Shown: positions 45,696-55,650 of the stretch, piece after piece | Layout: the number at the start of each line of letters is the position of its first letter | Position numbering within the stretch: position 1 is the stretch's first letter | Source of the DNA: Mycolicibacterium gilvum | Lineage (GTDB): Bacteria; Actinomycetota; Actinomycetes; Mycobacteriales; Mycobacteriaceae | Reading direction: 5' to 3' | Length of the DNA: 64,000 nucleotides | NCBI RefSeq assembly: GCF_900454025.1 | Contig: NZ_UGQM01000001.1 | Coordinates: 5,022,001 to 5,086,000, forward strand | Made by a program: the position numbers and the translations under genes | The notes under the pieces: generated by a model | The model's database searches: none | What the model saw: the letters and a program-made list of their open reading frames with translations, nothing else | Told to the model about the DNA's origin: nothing

Positions 45696-46795
45696 TCGTC
45701 CTCGCCCCGATGGCCGGGGTGACCAACGTCGCCTTCCGCACGCTGTGCCGCGAACTCGAGCTCAGCCGCGCCGGCACGGTCAGCGGACTCTACGTGTGCG
45801 AGATGGTCACCGCCCGCGCGCTCGTCGAACGGCATCCGGTGACGATGCACATGACGACGTTCGCGCCCGAGGAGTCCCCGCGCTCGCTGCAGCTCTACAC
45901 CGTCGATCCGGTCAACACCTACGCCGCCGCGAAGATGATCGTCGACGAGAACCTCGCCGACCACATCGACATGAACTTCGGTTGCCCGGTTCCCAAGGTC
46001 ACCCGCCGCGGAGGCGGGGCCGCGCTGCCCTACAAGCGGCGGCTGTTCGGACAGATCGTGAGCGCGGCGGTCCGTGCCACCGAAGGCACTGACATCCCGG
46101 TCACCGTGAAGTTCCGCATCGGCATCGACGACGAGCACCACACCCACCTCGACGCCGGACGCATCGCCGCCGAGGAGGGCGCGGCCGCAGTCGCTCTGCA
46201 CGCCCGCACCGCTGCCCAGCGTTACTCCGGAAGTGCCGACTGGGACCAGATCGCCGCCTTGAAGGCCCACGTCACGAATGTTCCGGTGCTGGGAAACGGT
46301 GATATCTTCGACGCTCGTGACGCGCTGGCCATGATGGCCGCGACGGGATGCGACGGAGTCGTGATCGGTCGTGGCTGCCTGGGACGGCCCTGGCTGTTCG
46401 CCGAGTTGTCCGCGGCGTTCACCGGCGCGACCCCGGCCACCCCGCCGACACTCGGCGAGGTCGCGCAGATCATTCGCAGACACGGCGAGCTTCTCGCTGC
46501 GCACTTCGGAGAGGACAAAGGCATGCGGGACATCCGCAAGCACGTCGCGTGGTACATGCACGGCTTCCCGGCCGGCGCGGACCTGCGCCGGTCGATGGCC
46601 CTGGTCAAGACGATCTCGGAGCTCGACGACCTGCTCGAACAGCTCGACCCCGACGTCCCGTTCCCCGCGGCCGCCAACGGACCCCGCGGCCGGCAGGGTT
46701 CGGCGGCCTCGGTCACACTGCCCGAAGGGTGGCTCGACGACCCGGATGACTGCACCGTGCCGGCGGGCGCCGACGTGATGCATTCCGGCGGCTGA
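45662..46795 (+). CDS. dus: tRNA-dihydrouridine synthase (DusB-like), start codon unclear
   Basis: The 377-residue product matches mycobacterial Dus (Rv0823c type). RIGPFDLRSPVVLAPMAGVT is the FMN-barrel entry, NFGCPVPKVTRRGGG carries the catalytic Cys, and VALHARTAAQRYSG and GVVIGRGCLGRPWLF are later barrel motifs. Dus reduces uridines in the D loop of tRNA. No ATG, GTG or TTG lies in frame between 45431 and the conserved RIGPF; the equivalent of the family's starting Met is a CTG at 45662, in the loop of the palindrome. The true start is therefore uncertain, and 45662 is a working choice. Confidence 0.85.
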   Translation: MRIGPFDLRSPVVLAPMAGVTNVAFRTLCRELELSRAGTVSGLYVCEMVTARALVERHPVTMHMTTFAPEESPRSLQLYTVDPVNTYAAAKMIVDENLADHIDMNFGCPVPKVTRRGGGAALPYKRRLFGQIVSAAVRATEGTDIPVTVKFRIGIDDEHHTHLDAGRIAAEEGAAAVALHARTAAQRYSGSADWDQIAALKAHVTNVPVLGNGDIFDARDALAMMAATGCDGVVIGRGCLGRPWLFAELSAAFTGATPATPPTLGEVAQIIRRHGELLAAHFGEDKGMRDIRKHVAWYMHGFPAGADLRRSMALVKTISELDDLLEQLDPDVPFPAAANGPRGRQGSAASVTLPEGWLDDPDDCTVPAGADVMHSGG

Positions 46796-47039
46796 GCTGC
46801 GACGACATGACGTCCACCGGGGTTCGAGACCATTCCGTGTGGGTATTGCAACCTGGGTTCGGCTGGATGAATCTCAGGATGTCTCAGTACGATGAGGCGT
46901 CAAACTGTCCGGCTCCGTCGGCGGAGCGCGGGCCAGTGCTCTTTGAGACAGACTGCAGGCACCCGGCTACCTGCGTGCCGGAGCGCAACGACGCGCAAGC
47001 ACCGCGAGACGCCGTGGAGGCTGGAAGGCCGGTAGGAAC

Positions 47040-48989
47040 ATGAGTGACGGCGATAGCGCCACTCCCGGCCGTCCGCATGCCGAACGCGGGGACGGCGGGA
47101 GGATCCGGCGGTCCCGCCGGGCCGCGCCCGACGTCGCGCCGTGGGAACGCGACATCGACAGCAACGCCGGCCGCGAGGCCTCGGGGCCCGACGAAGGTCC
47201 GGCCGCGCCCGTCACCGTCGCCGACCTGATCGCCAAGATCAACGGCGGTGCTCCGCCGCCCGAACCGAAGCGGCACCGCGCAGAACCCGAACCCGAACCC
47301 GAGCCCTATCCGGACACCGGTGAGTTCGACACGACCGTCCTGCCCGTCATCGATCCGCGGGCATCCGAACTTCCGGACCTGGAGGCGCCCCGGCCGCCGC
47401 AGCACGTCGTGGCCAAGCCGGTGCGCTCACACCGGCGGACCGTCATGGCCGGCCGCGTCGCGGCGGCGCTGGTCGCAGTGCTCGCGCTGGTGCTCACCGG
47501 CGGCGCCTGGCAGTGGCAGTCGGCGAAGAACAATCTCCTCAACCGGGTCTCGGCGCTCGACCCCGACTCCCGCGACATCGTCGACCCCAACGCCCAGTTC
47601 GGCGACGAGAACTTCCTGATCGTCGGCACCGACAGCAGGCTCGGGAGCAACGCCGAGATCGGGGCGGGCACCACCGAGGACGCGGCGGGCGCGCGGTCGG
47701 ACACCGTGATGCTGGTGAACATCCCGGCCAACCGCAAACGCGTTGTGGCCGTGTCGTTTCCGCGTGACCTCGAGATCGAGCCGATGAAGTGCGAGCCGTG
47801 GGATCCCGAGACCCGCGAGTACGGCCCGATCATGGACCCGGAATCGCCGATGTACGGCAAAGAAGAGGTCTACACCGAGTACAAGCTGAACTCGGCGTTC
47901 GCCGTCGGCGGCCCCAAGTGTCTGGTCAAGGTCATCCAGAAGCTGTCCGGCCTGCACGTCAACCGGTTCATGGCGGTCGACTTCGTCGGCTTCTCCAAGA
48001 TGGTCGACGCGCTCGGCGGCGTCGAGGTGTGCAGTACCACCCCGATTGAGGACTACGAGCTCGGAACGGTCCTGCCCACCGCCGGGCGACAGGTCGTCAA
48101 CGGACACACCGCCTTGAACTACGTGCGGGCCCGGCAGGTCACCACCGAGACCAACGGCGACTACGGCCGCATCAAACGGCAGCAGCTGTTCCTGTCGTCG
48201 CTGCTGCGCTCGCTGATCTCCAAGGAGACGTTCTTCTCGCTGTCCAAGCTCAACAACGTGGTGAACATGTTCATCGGGGACAGCTACGTCGACAACGTCG
48301 ACACCAAGGATCTCGTCGACCTCGGCCAGTCGGTCCAGGGCGTGACCGCCGGGCGCATCACGTTCATCACGGTGCCGACCGTCGGATACGCCGACGAGTA
48401 CGGCAATGAGATCCCCCGCACCGACGACATGCGCGCGTTGTTCGACGCCATCATCAACGACGACCCGCTTCCCGAGGAGCGCAACCCCGACAACTCACCG
48501 GTGCCGGGTACCCCCGAGTCATTGGCGGCCGCGCCGGGCAGCGGCGTGGACGGCGAAGGGCCGTCCGACGAGATCGTCGACGCCATCACCACCGATCCGC
48601 AGAACGTGACCGTCCAGGTGTCGAACTCCACCGGCCAGTCGGGACTGGGCGCGACCGCCAGCACCGCGCTGCAGTCCCACGGCTTCAACGTGGAGAGTCC
48701 GGACGATTACCCGGGTCCGCTGGAGAAGACGACCGTGTTCTTCTCGCCGGGCAACGAGGAAGCCGCGGCGACGGTCGCGTCCTCCTTCGGCGATGCGACG
48801 GTGGAACGGGCGAGCGGCCTCGGCGACGTGGTGCAGGTCGTCCTGGGTAGCGATTTCAACTCCGTCGGCGCACCGTCACCGAGCGGCTCGTCGGTTCAGG
48901 TCCACATCATCCGCAGCACGAAGACCCCGGCCACCGAACTGCCCGAGGATCTGACCGTGACCAACGCCGCCGACACCAGCTGCGAGTGA
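47040..48989 (+). CDS. LytR-CpsA-Psr (LCP) family wall-polymer ligase
   Basis: The 649-residue protein resembles Rv0822c. A long, charged and proline-rich cytosolic N-terminus of 135 residues leads to one membrane segment (VAAALVAVLALVLTGG), then the LCP domain with FLIVGTDSR, ARSDTVMLVNI, SFPRDLEIE and NYVRARQ, which hold the conserved Arg and Asp of the pyrophosphate-binding pocket. A LytR_C domain follows (NVTVQVSNSTGQSGLG). LCP proteins attach arabinogalactan to peptidoglycan; which member does so here is not established. GGTAGGAAC precedes the ATG. The 245-bp gap before it shows no gene. Confidence 0.92.
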   Translation: MSDGDSATPGRPHAERGDGGRIRRSRRAAPDVAPWERDIDSNAGREASGPDEGPAAPVTVADLIAKINGGAPPPEPKRHRAEPEPEPEPYPDTGEFDTTVLPVIDPRASELPDLEAPRPPQHVVAKPVRSHRRTVMAGRVAAALVAVLALVLTGGAWQWQSAKNNLLNRVSALDPDSRDIVDPNAQFGDENFLIVGTDSRLGSNAEIGAGTTEDAAGARSDTVMLVNIPANRKRVVAVSFPRDLEIEPMKCEPWDPETREYGPIMDPESPMYGKEEVYTEYKLNSAFAVGGPKCLVKVIQKLSGLHVNRFMAVDFVGFSKMVDALGGVEVCSTTPIEDYELGTVLPTAGRQVVNGHTALNYVRARQVTTETNGDYGRIKRQQLFLSSLLRSLISKETFFSLSKLNNVVNMFIGDSYVDNVDTKDLVDLGQSVQGVTAGRITFITVPTVGYADEYGNEIPRTDDMRALFDAIINDDPLPEERNPDNSPVPGTPESLAAAPGSGVDGEGPSDEIVDAITTDPQNVTVQVSNSTGQSGLGATASTALQSHGFNVESPDDYPGPLEKTTVFFSPGNEEAAATVASSFGDATVERASGLGDVVQVVLGSDFNSVGAPSPSGSSVQVHIIRSTKTPATELPEDLTVTNAADTSCE

Positions 48990-49074
48990 CCTCGGCGCGT
49001 CTGTGCGGGCGGCATTCACCGTCCGTTCACGTTCGGTTCGTGACGCCGCGGGTACCACGCCGTAGGGTTGATCC

Positions 49075-49743
49075 ATGCGTACCGCGTACCACGAGCAACT
49101 GGATGCCCTGACCAGCAGGCTCGGTGAAATGTGCGGGCTTGCCGGGGTGGCCATGGAGCGCGCCACGCAAGCCCTTCTACAGGCTGATCTCCCCCTCGCA
49201 GAGCAGGTCATCACCGACCACGATCAGATCTCGGCGCTCAGCGTGCGCGCCGAGGAAGAGGCCTTCGTCCTCCTGGCGCTGCAAGCACCCGTCGCCGGCG
49301 ACCTGCGCGCCATCGTCAGCTCGATCCAGATCGTCGCCGACGTCGACCGGATGGGCGCGCTGGCGTTGCACGTCGCCAAGATCGCGCGTCGCCGGCACCC
49401 GCAACACGCGCTGCCCGAAGAGGTCAACGGCTACTTCGCCGAGATGGGTCGCGTCGCCGTCGAACTCGGCCACAGCGCCCAGGAGGTCCTGATCACCCGC
49501 GATCCGGAGAAGGCGGCCCGGATCCGCGAGGAGGACGACGCGATGGACGACCTGCACCGCCATCTGTTCACCGTCCTGATGGACCGGGAATGGAAGCACG
49601 GGGTCGCCGCCGCGGTCGACGTGACGCTGCTCGGCCGGTTCTACGAACGCTTCGCCGACCACGCCGTCGAGGTCGCCCGCCGCGTCATCTTCCAGGTCAC
49701 CGGCCGCACCACCGACGGCGAGGAACTCCCCGCCTCCCGCTGA
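49075..49743 (+). CDS. phoU: PhoU-type phosphate signalling regulator (PhoY2-like)
   Basis: The 222-residue all-helical protein has two PhoU repeats: [20 protein letters not shown] opens the first, and [20 protein letters not shown] the second. [17 protein letters not shown] is the typical C-terminal motif, and the acidic [10 protein letters not shown] region can bind metal. PhoU links the Pst transporter with SenX3-RegX3 in mycobacteria; this protein matches Rv0821c. It converges with the pst operon across a hairpin and an IS1634-family element. Confidence 0.95.
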   Translation: MRTAYHEQLDALTSRLGEMCGLAGVAMERATQALLQADLPLAEQVITDHDQISALSVRAEEEAFVLLALQAPVAGDLRAIVSSIQIVADVDRMGALALHVAKIARRRHPQHALPEEVNGYFAEMGRVAVELGHSAQEVLITRDPEKAARIREEDDAMDDLHRHLFTVLMDREWKHGVAAAVDVTLLGRFYERFADHAVEVARRVIFQVTGRTTDGEELPASR

Positions 49744-49750
49744 CACGCTG

Positions 49751-49795
49751 CACGAACAAGGCCCCCGGAGATATCTCCCGGGGGCCTTCTTCGTG
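49751..49795. terminator. Large hairpin between phoU and pstB
   Basis: Arms of about 21 bases (49751-49771 and 49774-49795) pair with one mismatch and one bulge; the core is aaggccccc/gggggcctt. It is 8 bp after the phoU stop and serves the convergent genes, so a bidirectional terminator is likely. There is no long U-run, as is common in mycobacteria. Confidence 0.65.
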
Positions 49796-49816
49796 GTCGA
49801 GAACTCGTGGCGGAAC

Positions 49817-49959
49817 TCTCAGCCGAAGCGGCCCGAGATGTAGTCCTCGGTCGCCTTCTCGGTCGGGTTCGAGAAGATCTTCTCGGTGTCGTCGATCTCG
49901 ATGAGCCTGCCCGGCTTGCCGGTCGCCTCCAGGTTGAAGAACGCGGTCTGGTCGCTGAC
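49817..49959. repeat. Left copy of the 142-143 bp target duplication (pstB fragment)
   Basis: This block equals 51600-51742 exactly and contains the last 46 codons of pstB with its stop. It lies on the phoU side of the IS1634-family element, so it is a duplicated fragment and not a gene. Confidence 0.93.
49819..49959 (-). pseudogene. Duplicated 3' fragment of pstB
   Basis: The fragment encodes the last residues of PstB ([19 protein letters not shown], then [20 protein letters not shown], ending SGRFG). Upstream, the frame runs into the end of the inserted element. The full pstB remains at 51602-52378, so no function is lost. A short fusion frame reaching 50043 is not a gene. Confidence 0.9.
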
Positions 49960-51599
49960 CTGACTTGGCTCACTTTTCGGGTTCGGGCCTGACTGCAGCG
50001 TTCTGACCTGCGGTTCTAGTTGTAGATCGGCCGGAATTTGCACACTAAAGTGTGGTCGTAGGCTGCGCTGGTGGCCTACATCCGGACCGTGAAGACCGCC
50101 TCGGGGGCGACTGCAGTGCAGATCGTGTGGTCCTGGCGGCGGGGGTCACGCTCGATCGAGCACATCGGATCGGCCCACGATGATGTTGAGCTCGCGGCAT
50201 TGAAGTCCGCTGCGGCCGCCCGCTTGGCGGCCGGACAAACTGAACTCGACTTGGGCCTGTCTGGTGGCCTCGAGCCGGGGACGCTGCCGATCACCTCCTC
50301 GCAGATGACGCATCTGTGGGGCGGCCTGTGCGCCGCCTACCGTGCACTGGGATTCGAAACGGTCACCCAGGGCGACAACGTGTTTCGCGATCTCGTACTT
50401 GCCCGGATCATCGAGCCGACCAGCAAGATCGACACCGCACGGGTGTTGAGCGAAGTCGGCGTCGACGCGGCCTCCTATGCCACCCTCAAGCGTCGGCTGC
50501 CGATCTATGCCACACCCGCCTGGCGGCAATCCCTGGCTGCGGCAACAGCACGGCATGCCCGGCTGGGGCCGGCCTCACTAGTGCTCTACGACGTGTCGAC
50601 GCTGTACTTCGAGACCGATACCGGTGACGGATTCCGCGAACCTGGGTTCTCCAAGGAACGCCGGTTGGAACCGCAGATCACCCTCGGGTTGCTCACCGAC
50701 GCCTCGGGGTTCCCGCTCACGGTAGAGGCCTTCGAGGGCAACCGGGCCGAGACCGCCACCATGCTTCCAGTCATCAACGCGTTCAAGGCCGCCCACCAGT
50801 TGAGCGATGTCACCGTCGTCGCCGATGCCGGGATGATCTCCGAATCCAACCAGGTCGCCCTGCAAGCCGCGGGGTTGTCATTCATCCTGGGCACCCGGAT
50901 TCCGTTCCTGCCCGATGTGGTCCGCGAATGGCGCGATCAACACCCCGACGAGGCCGTTCCTGATCAGCTGGTGTTGACCCAGCCCTGGCCGGCCAGCAGC
51001 TCGGAGAAGACTCGCGGCATCCCCGATCGCGTCGTCTACTACCAGTACCGCAATGACCGGGCCCGGCGCACCCTGCGCGGCATCGATGAGCAGGTCGCCA
51101 AGGCCCAGAAGGCTGTCGATGGTCATGCTCCGGTCAAGCGCAACCGGTTCATCAAGCTCACCGGTGCCACCAAGACGGTCAACCGCGAGTTGGAAGCCAA
51201 GAACCGCGCTCTGGCCGGCTGGAAGGGCTACACCACCAACCTGGTCGACCAGCCCGCTGACTTCGTCATCGGCGCCTACCACCAGCTCTGGCGCATCGAG
51301 AAGAGCTTCCGGATGTCCAAGCACGACCTGGCCGCCCGCCCGATCTACCATCACCTGCGCGAGTCGATCGAGGCCCACCTGAGCATCGTGGTCGCCGCCA
51401 TGGCCGTCAGCCACTACATCGAAACCCAAACCGGTTGGAGCATCAAGAAGTTCGTGCGTACCGCCCGCCGCTACCGCACCGTCCAGATCAAAGCAGGCCG
51501 CCAGCTCCTCACGGCCGCCGATCCGTTGCCCGACGAGCTCCGCGTGGCCCTCGCCAAAATCAGTGCCCCGACTTGAACACTAAATTGAGCCAACTCGGG
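49960..51599 (+). mobile_element. IS1634-family insertion sequence (about 1,640 bp)
   Basis: The ends are imperfect inverted repeats sharing ttggctca. The element has one transposase and lies between two copies of a 142-143 bp duplication. Very long target duplications were reported for IS1634 of Mycoplasma, so the insertion fits the family. Terminal c residues coincide with the duplication, so the true left end could be 49959. Confidence 0.92.
50071..51576 (+). CDS. IS1634-family transposase
   Basis: The 501-residue protein starts at a GTG ([17 protein letters not shown]). It shows the DDE pattern of IS4/IS1634 enzymes: D174 in [12 protein letters not shown]252 in VADAGMIS and the glutamate in [35 protein letters not shown] is a typical N-terminal block. 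The gene is complete, so transposition should still be possible. It is oriented opposite to pstB. Confidence 0.95.
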   Translation: MAYIRTVKTASGATAVQIVWSWRRGSRSIEHIGSAHDDVELAALKSAAAARLAAGQTELDLGLSGGLEPGTLPITSSQMTHLWGGLCAAYRALGFETVTQGDNVFRDLVLARIIEPTSKIDTARVLSEVGVDAASYATLKRRLPIYATPAWRQSLAAATARHARLGPASLVLYDVSTLYFETDTGDGFREPGFSKERRLEPQITLGLLTDASGFPLTVEAFEGNRAETATMLPVINAFKAAHQLSDVTVVADAGMISESNQVALQAAGLSFILGTRIPFLPDVVREWRDQHPDEAVPDQLVLTQPWPASSSEKTRGIPDRVVYYQYRNDRARRTLRGIDEQVAKAQKAVDGHAPVKRNRFIKLTGATKTVNRELEAKNRALAGWKGYTTNLVDQPADFVIGAYHQLWRIEKSFRMSKHDLAARPIYHHLRESIEAHLSIVVAAMAVSHYIETQTGWSIKKFVRTARRYRTVQIKAGRQLLTAADPLPDELRVALAKISAPT

Positions 51600-51742
51600 T
51601 CTCAGCCGAAGCGGCCCGAGATGTAGTCCTCGGTCGCCTTCTCGGTCGGGTTCGAGAAGATCTTCTCGGTGTCGTCGATCTCGATGAGCCTGCCCGGCTT
51701 GCCGGTCGCCTCCAGGTTGAAGAACGCGGTCTGGTCGCTGAC
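51600..51742. repeat. Right copy of the 142-143 bp target duplication
   Basis: The block lies inside the intact pstB gene (its last 46 codons) and is identical to 49817-49959. The IS end is immediately left of it. Because the pstB stop is within the duplication, the gene survived. Confidence 0.93.
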
Positions 51743-52378
51743 GCGGGCGGCCTGCTGCATGTTGTGGGTGACGATCACGATCGTGAAGTCCTTCTTCAGC
51801 TCCGAGATCAGGTCCTCGATCGCCAGCGTCGAGATCGGGTCGAGCGCCGAGCACGGCTCGTCCATCAACAGCACGTCGGGCTGCACGGCGATGGCGCGGG
51901 CGATGCAGAGCCGCTGCTGCTGACCGCCGGACAGGCCTCCGCCGGGCTTGTCGAGCCGGTCCTTGACCTCGGTCCACAGGTTGGCGCCCTTGAGCGAACG
52001 CTCCGCGGTCTCGTCGAGCGTCTTCTTGTTCCGCACGCCCTGCAGTTTCAGACCGGCGACCACGTTGTCTCGAATCGACATGGTAGGGAAGGGATTCGGA
52101 CGCTGGAACACCATGCCGATGGTCTTGCGGACCCCGACCGGGTCGACGCCGGCGCCGTAGATGTTCTCGCCGTCGAGCAGCACAGAGCCTTCGACCCGCG
52201 CGCCGGGAATCACCTCGTGCATCCGGTTGAGCGTGCGCAGCACCGTCGACTTGCCGCAGCCGGACGGACCGATGAACGCGGTGACGCTGCGCGGTTCCAC
52301 CGACAGCGTGACGCCGGCGACCGCGTGGAAGCTGCCGTAGTAGATGTTGACGTCTTTGAGGTCCAGCCGTTTGGCCAT
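51602..52378 (-). CDS. pstB: Phosphate ABC transporter ATP-binding protein PstB
   Basis: The 258-residue ATPase has Walker [10 protein letters not shown], signature LSGGQQQRL, Walker [14 protein letters not shown] and the H-loop THNMQQAA. It energises high-affinity phosphate uptake with PstA, PstC and PstS. AGGGAG precedes the ATG at 52378, and pstA ends 13 bp upstream on the same strand. An IS1634-family element has inserted directly behind the stop, duplicating the gene's end without breaking it. Confidence 0.97.
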   Translation of the reverse strand: MAKRLDLKDVNIYYGSFHAVAGVTLSVEPRSVTAFIGPSGCGKSTVLRTLNRMHEVIPGARVEGSVLLDGENIYGAGVDPVGVRKTIGMVFQRPNPFPTMSIRDNVVAGLKLQGVRNKKTLDETAERSLKGANLWTEVKDRLDKPGGGLSGGQQQRLCIARAIAVQPDVLLMDEPCSALDPISTLAIEDLISELKKDFTIVIVTHNMQQAARVSDQTAFFNLEATGKPGRLIEIDDTEKIFSNPTEKATEDYISGRFG

Positions 52379-52390
52379 GAGAGTCTCCCT

Positions 52391-53308
52391 TTAAACCTTT
52401 TTGGGGGCAAAGAATTTGGCGATGAACCGGGCGCCGACGTTGAGCAGGGCGATCAGCACGACCAGGGTCAGCGCCGCGCCCCACAGCCGGTCGGTGGGGA
52501 TCGGGTTGGCGCCGGCACCGGCCGAGGTCTGGTCGTACATCATGCCGGGCAACGAGCCCATGAACCCGCCGAACATGTCGAAGTTCATCGCCTGCGAGTA
52601 GCCGACCAGGATGAGCAGCGGCGCGGTCTCCCCCATCACCCGGGCCAGCGAGAGCAGGATCCCGGTCACGATGCCCGACAGCGCCGTGGGCACGACGATC
52701 GCCGCGATGGTCTTCCACTTCGGCACACCGAGGGCATAGCTGGCCTCGCGCAGATCCATCGGCACGATCCGCAGCATCTCCTCGGTCGAGCGCACGATGA
52801 CCGGAATCATCAACAGCACCAACGCAAGTGACACCGCGAAGCCGGACCTGTCGAAACCCAGCGTGGCGACCCACAGCGCATAGATGAACAGGGCCGCGAC
52901 GATCGACGGCACACCGGTCAGGATGTCGACCATGAACGTCGTCACCTTGCCGAGGCGAGTTCCGCCGCCGTACTCGACGAGGAAGATGCCGACGAACACG
53001 CCGACCGGGATCGAGATCACCGCGCAGATCGCGGCCTGCAGCAGCGAACCGACGATCGCGTGGTACGCGCCGCCGCCGGCGCCGAACGCCGTCATCCCCG
53101 CCTGCGAGTTCGTCCACCAGGTACTCGACATCACGATGCCGATGCCCTTGGCGACCACGGTGTAGAGCACCCACACCAGCGGCACGATCGCGACCACGAC
53201 CGAGGCGGTGACCAGGACGGTCGCAAGATTGTTCGTGATCTTGCGGCGCGTGCTGACGCCCTGGAAGGTCGACACCTTGACCGGCTGATCCAGTGTTGCG
53301 GAGGTCAT
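52391..53308 (-). CDS. pstA: Phosphate ABC transporter permease PstA
   Basis: The 305-residue integral membrane protein carries six predicted segments, such as [19 protein letters not shown], and the EAA-like loop [37 protein letters not shown] is a typical PstA stretch. The ATG at 53308 overlaps the pstC stop (ATGA), so I place the start there; the frame open beyond is the shadow of pstC. It pairs with PstC to form the phosphate channel. Confidence 0.95.
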   Translation of the reverse strand: MTSATLDQPVKVSTFQGVSTRRKITNNLATVLVTASVVVAIVPLVWVLYTVVAKGIGIVMSSTWWTNSQAGMTAFGAGGGAYHAIVGSLLQAAICAVISIPVGVFVGIFLVEYGGGTRLGKVTTFMVDILTGVPSIVAALFIYALWVATLGFDRSGFAVSLALVLLMIPVIVRSTEEMLRIVPMDLREASYALGVPKWKTIAAIVVPTALSGIVTGILLSLARVMGETAPLLILVGYSQAMNFDMFGGFMGSLPGMMYDQTSAGAGANPIPTDRLWGAALTLVVLIALLNVGARFIAKFFAPKKV

Positions 53309-54363
53309 GATGCGGACCGGTCCTTTCCGGCGACTGCGGCACGGGCCAGCGAGTTCACCACGAAGGTCAGGATGAACAGCACCAGGCCCGCAGCGATGTA
53401 GGCGCCCGCCTTGTACTGGTCGTTGAATTCCGAAGCCGCCGAGGCGATGAGGCTGGCGAAGGTGTAGCCGGCGTCGAACAGCGACCAGTCGAACGCGGCC
53501 TGCGTGCCGCGCAGAATGATCAGCAGCGCAATGGTTTCGCCGAGTGCGCGGCCGAGACCGAGCATCGCGCCGCTGATGTAGCCCGACATCCCGAACGGCA
53601 GGACCGTCGTGCGGACGACCTCCCAGCGGGTGGCGCCCAGTGCAAGCGCGGCCTCGATCTGACCGCGCGGCGTCTGGATGAACACCTCCCGGGTGACCGC
53701 GGTGATGATCGGCAGGATCATCACCGCGAGCACGATGCCCGCGGTGAAGATCGTGCCGCCGCCGGCGACCGAGGCGTTGCCGGTGGAGAACAGGAAGAAC
53801 CAGCCCAGATTCTCGTTGAGCCACAGCGCGACCGGTTTGATCGCGGGCGCGAGGACATACAGCCCCCAGACGCCGTAGATGATCGACGGCACGGCCGCCA
53901 ACAGGTCGACCATGTACGCCAGAGGTCCGGACACCCGTTTAGGGGCGTAGTTCGTCAGGTAGATCGCGATGCCCAGTGCGATGGGCATCGCGATCACGAG
54001 CGCGAACACCGACACGAACACGGTCACCTTGAGGAGGTCCAGGATGCCGAAGCTCATGGCCGCCGTGTCCGAGGTGTTCCAGGTGCCGCTGTAGAGGAAG
54101 AAGTTCGCCTCGTTACGCGCCAATGCCGGCACGGCGCGCCACAGCAGGAAGATCCCGATCGCGCCGATGATGGCCACGATGAGGATGCCCGATCCCTCCG
54201 CCAGGCCGCGGAAGATGCGGTCGCCCGCACGTACTTTCGCGGTCCCGGACGGGTTCGTCGAGATCGGGGTGGGTTCGGGGAACGGGGCTGCCAGGGCTTC
54301 CCCGGACCCCGAACCCAGCGGGTTCGGTGTCGTCAATGCGGTTCCATCGAGCTTGTCGGACAT
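53305..54363 (-). CDS. pstC: Phosphate ABC transporter permease PstC
   Basis: The 352-residue protein starts [20 protein letters not shown] with a polar, proline-rich cytosolic N-terminus of about 55 residues. Six membrane segments follow (first: [16 protein letters not shown]), with the permease loop [20 protein letters not shown] and [17 protein letters not shown]. An in-frame GTG four codons upstream, after AAGGATG, is an alternative start. The gene is coupled to pstA by an ATGA overlap and follows pstS. Confidence 0.95.
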   Translation of the reverse strand: MSDKLDGTALTTPNPLGSGSGEALAAPFPEPTPISTNPSGTAKVRAGDRIFRGLAEGSGILIVAIIGAIGIFLLWRAVPALARNEANFFLYSGTWNTSDTAAMSFGILDLLKVTVFVSVFALVIAMPIALGIAIYLTNYAPKRVSGPLAYMVDLLAAVPSIIYGVWGLYVLAPAIKPVALWLNENLGWFFLFSTGNASVAGGGTIFTAGIVLAVMILPIITAVTREVFIQTPRGQIEAALALGATRWEVVRTTVLPFGMSGYISGAMLGLGRALGETIALLIILRGTQAAFDWSLFDAGYTFASLIASAASEFNDQYKAGAYIAAGLVLFILTFVVNSLARAAVAGKDRSAS

Positions 54364-54411
54364 TCGGTCAAGCACCCATCCTTGCCGTGGTACGGCTGTA
54401 GCGCCAGTGAA

Positions 54412-55545
54412 CTAGGCGGTCGACCCGATGGCGTCGATCGACGTCAGCAGACGCTCCTTGAACTTGTCCGGCAGCGGGACGTAACCGGCAGCCGACAGTC
54501 CGCTCTGGCCGTCGTTGGCGGCGATGGTCAGGAACGACTTGACGGCCTCGGCGGTCTCCGCGTCGTAGCCGTTGGAGCAGACGATCTCGTAGGTCGCCAG
54601 CACCAGCGGGTAGGCGCCCGATTCCTGGGTGCCGTACAGCGACGCGAGATCCAGCGTCAGGTCGTTGCCCTCGGCGGCGAACGTGGCCGCGTCGATGGCC
54701 TTGCCGGCCGACTCGTCGGTCAGCTCGACCGCACCGCTGCCGTTGTCGATCTGCGCGTAGGGGATGCCCGCCTGATCGGCGAAGCCCTTCTCGACATAGC
54801 CGATGGAGCCGGGGGTGGCCTGGACGGCCTGTGCGACACCGGCCGACTTCTGCGCACCTTCACCGGCGCCGCCCTGGAACTCGCTGCCGTCGCCCTTGGT
54901 CCACGCCCCACCCGAGGCCGCCTCCAGGTACTTCTGGAAGTTGTCGGTCGTCCCCGAGGAGTCCGAGCGGTAGATCGGGGTGATCTGCGTATCGGGCAGC
55001 GTCTTGCCCTCGTTGAGCGCGGCGATCGCCGGGTCGTTCCACGTGGTGATCTGGCCCTGGAAGATCTTGGCGAGCGTGTCGCCGTTGAGTACCAGACCGT
55101 CGACGCCGTCGATGTTGTAGGCCATCGCGATCGGGCCGAACACCAGCGGCAGGTTCCACGCCGGGTTGCCGCCGCAGCGCTGCGCGGCCTGCTGCGCCTG
55201 CTCGTCCTTGATCGCCGAGTCGGATCCGGCGAAGTCCACATTGCCCGCGACGAACTGCTCGCGCCCCGCGCCCGACCCGGTCGGGTTGTAGGACAGGTTC
55301 TTGCCCTGGCACTTCTGGCTCCACACCTGGTTGAACAGTGCGACCGCGTTCTGCTGCGCGGTCGATCCCTCAGCGGTGACCGACGCCTTGCCGCCGCACT
55401 CGGCGGCCGACGCCGGAGATGCACCGGACGCAGACGATCCCGCGGGCGCGTTGTTGTCGCTGCCGCACCCGGCAAGCGCCAGCGCGGCGATCGCTGCTAC
55501 CGAGACAGTCGTTCCGAACGACCTGCCGATGACGTTGCGCTTCAC
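54412..55545 (-). CDS. pstS: Phosphate-binding lipoprotein PstS
   Basis: The 377-residue lipoprotein starts with a GTG (VKRNVIGRSFGTTVSVAAI) and has the lipobox LALAGC. ASVTAEGSTAQQNAVALF, NPTGSGAGREQFVAG and DFAGSDSAIKDEQ contain the phosphate-binding Ser, Asp and Arg of the PstS fold. YRSDSSGTTDNFQKYL and AYPLVLATYEIVCS complete the domain. It captures phosphate outside the membrane for PstCAB. A pair of 7-bp repeats of the Pho/RegX3 type lies 75 bp upstream. Confidence 0.96.
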   Translation of the reverse strand: MKRNVIGRSFGTTVSVAAIAALALAGCGSDNNAPAGSSASGASPASAAECGGKASVTAEGSTAQQNAVALFNQVWSQKCQGKNLSYNPTGSGAGREQFVAGNVDFAGSDSAIKDEQAQQAAQRCGGNPAWNLPLVFGPIAMAYNIDGVDGLVLNGDTLAKIFQGQITTWNDPAIAALNEGKTLPDTQITPIYRSDSSGTTDNFQKYLEAASGGAWTKGDGSEFQGGAGEGAQKSAGVAQAVQATPGSIGYVEKGFADQAGIPYAQIDNGSGAVELTDESAGKAIDAATFAAEGNDLTLDLASLYGTQESGAYPLVLATYEIVCSNGYDAETAEAVKSFLTIAANDGQSGLSAAGYVPLPDKFKERLLTSIDAIGSTA

Positions 55546-55619
55546 TGATCCCACTTTCGTTTGGTGGCACGAACTCCACGGCAACGTATGCGCCCGCAAT
55601 GGACGCTCAGGGGATGGCG

Positions 55620-55637
55620 AGTAAACGGAGGGTGAAC
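55620..55637 (-). promoter_or_regulatory. Pho/RegX3-type box upstream of pstS
   Basis: On the minus strand gttcacc, four bases, then gtttact form a direct repeat with 11-bp periodicity. This is the pattern known for PhoP boxes of Streptomyces and RegX3 sites of mycobacteria. It lies 75 bp before the pstS start and fits induction by phosphate starvation. Confidence 0.65.
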
Positions 55638-55650
55638 AGGTTCAGCGACT

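Noticed and set aside
46807..47043. 78-codon frame between dus and the LCP gene
   Set aside because: The composition is not protein-like, there is no ribosome site, and it overlaps the LCP start; the gap more likely holds the promoter.
49819..50043. 74-codon pstB-like gene
   Set aside because: It is the duplicated end of pstB running into the insertion sequence, with no start of its own.
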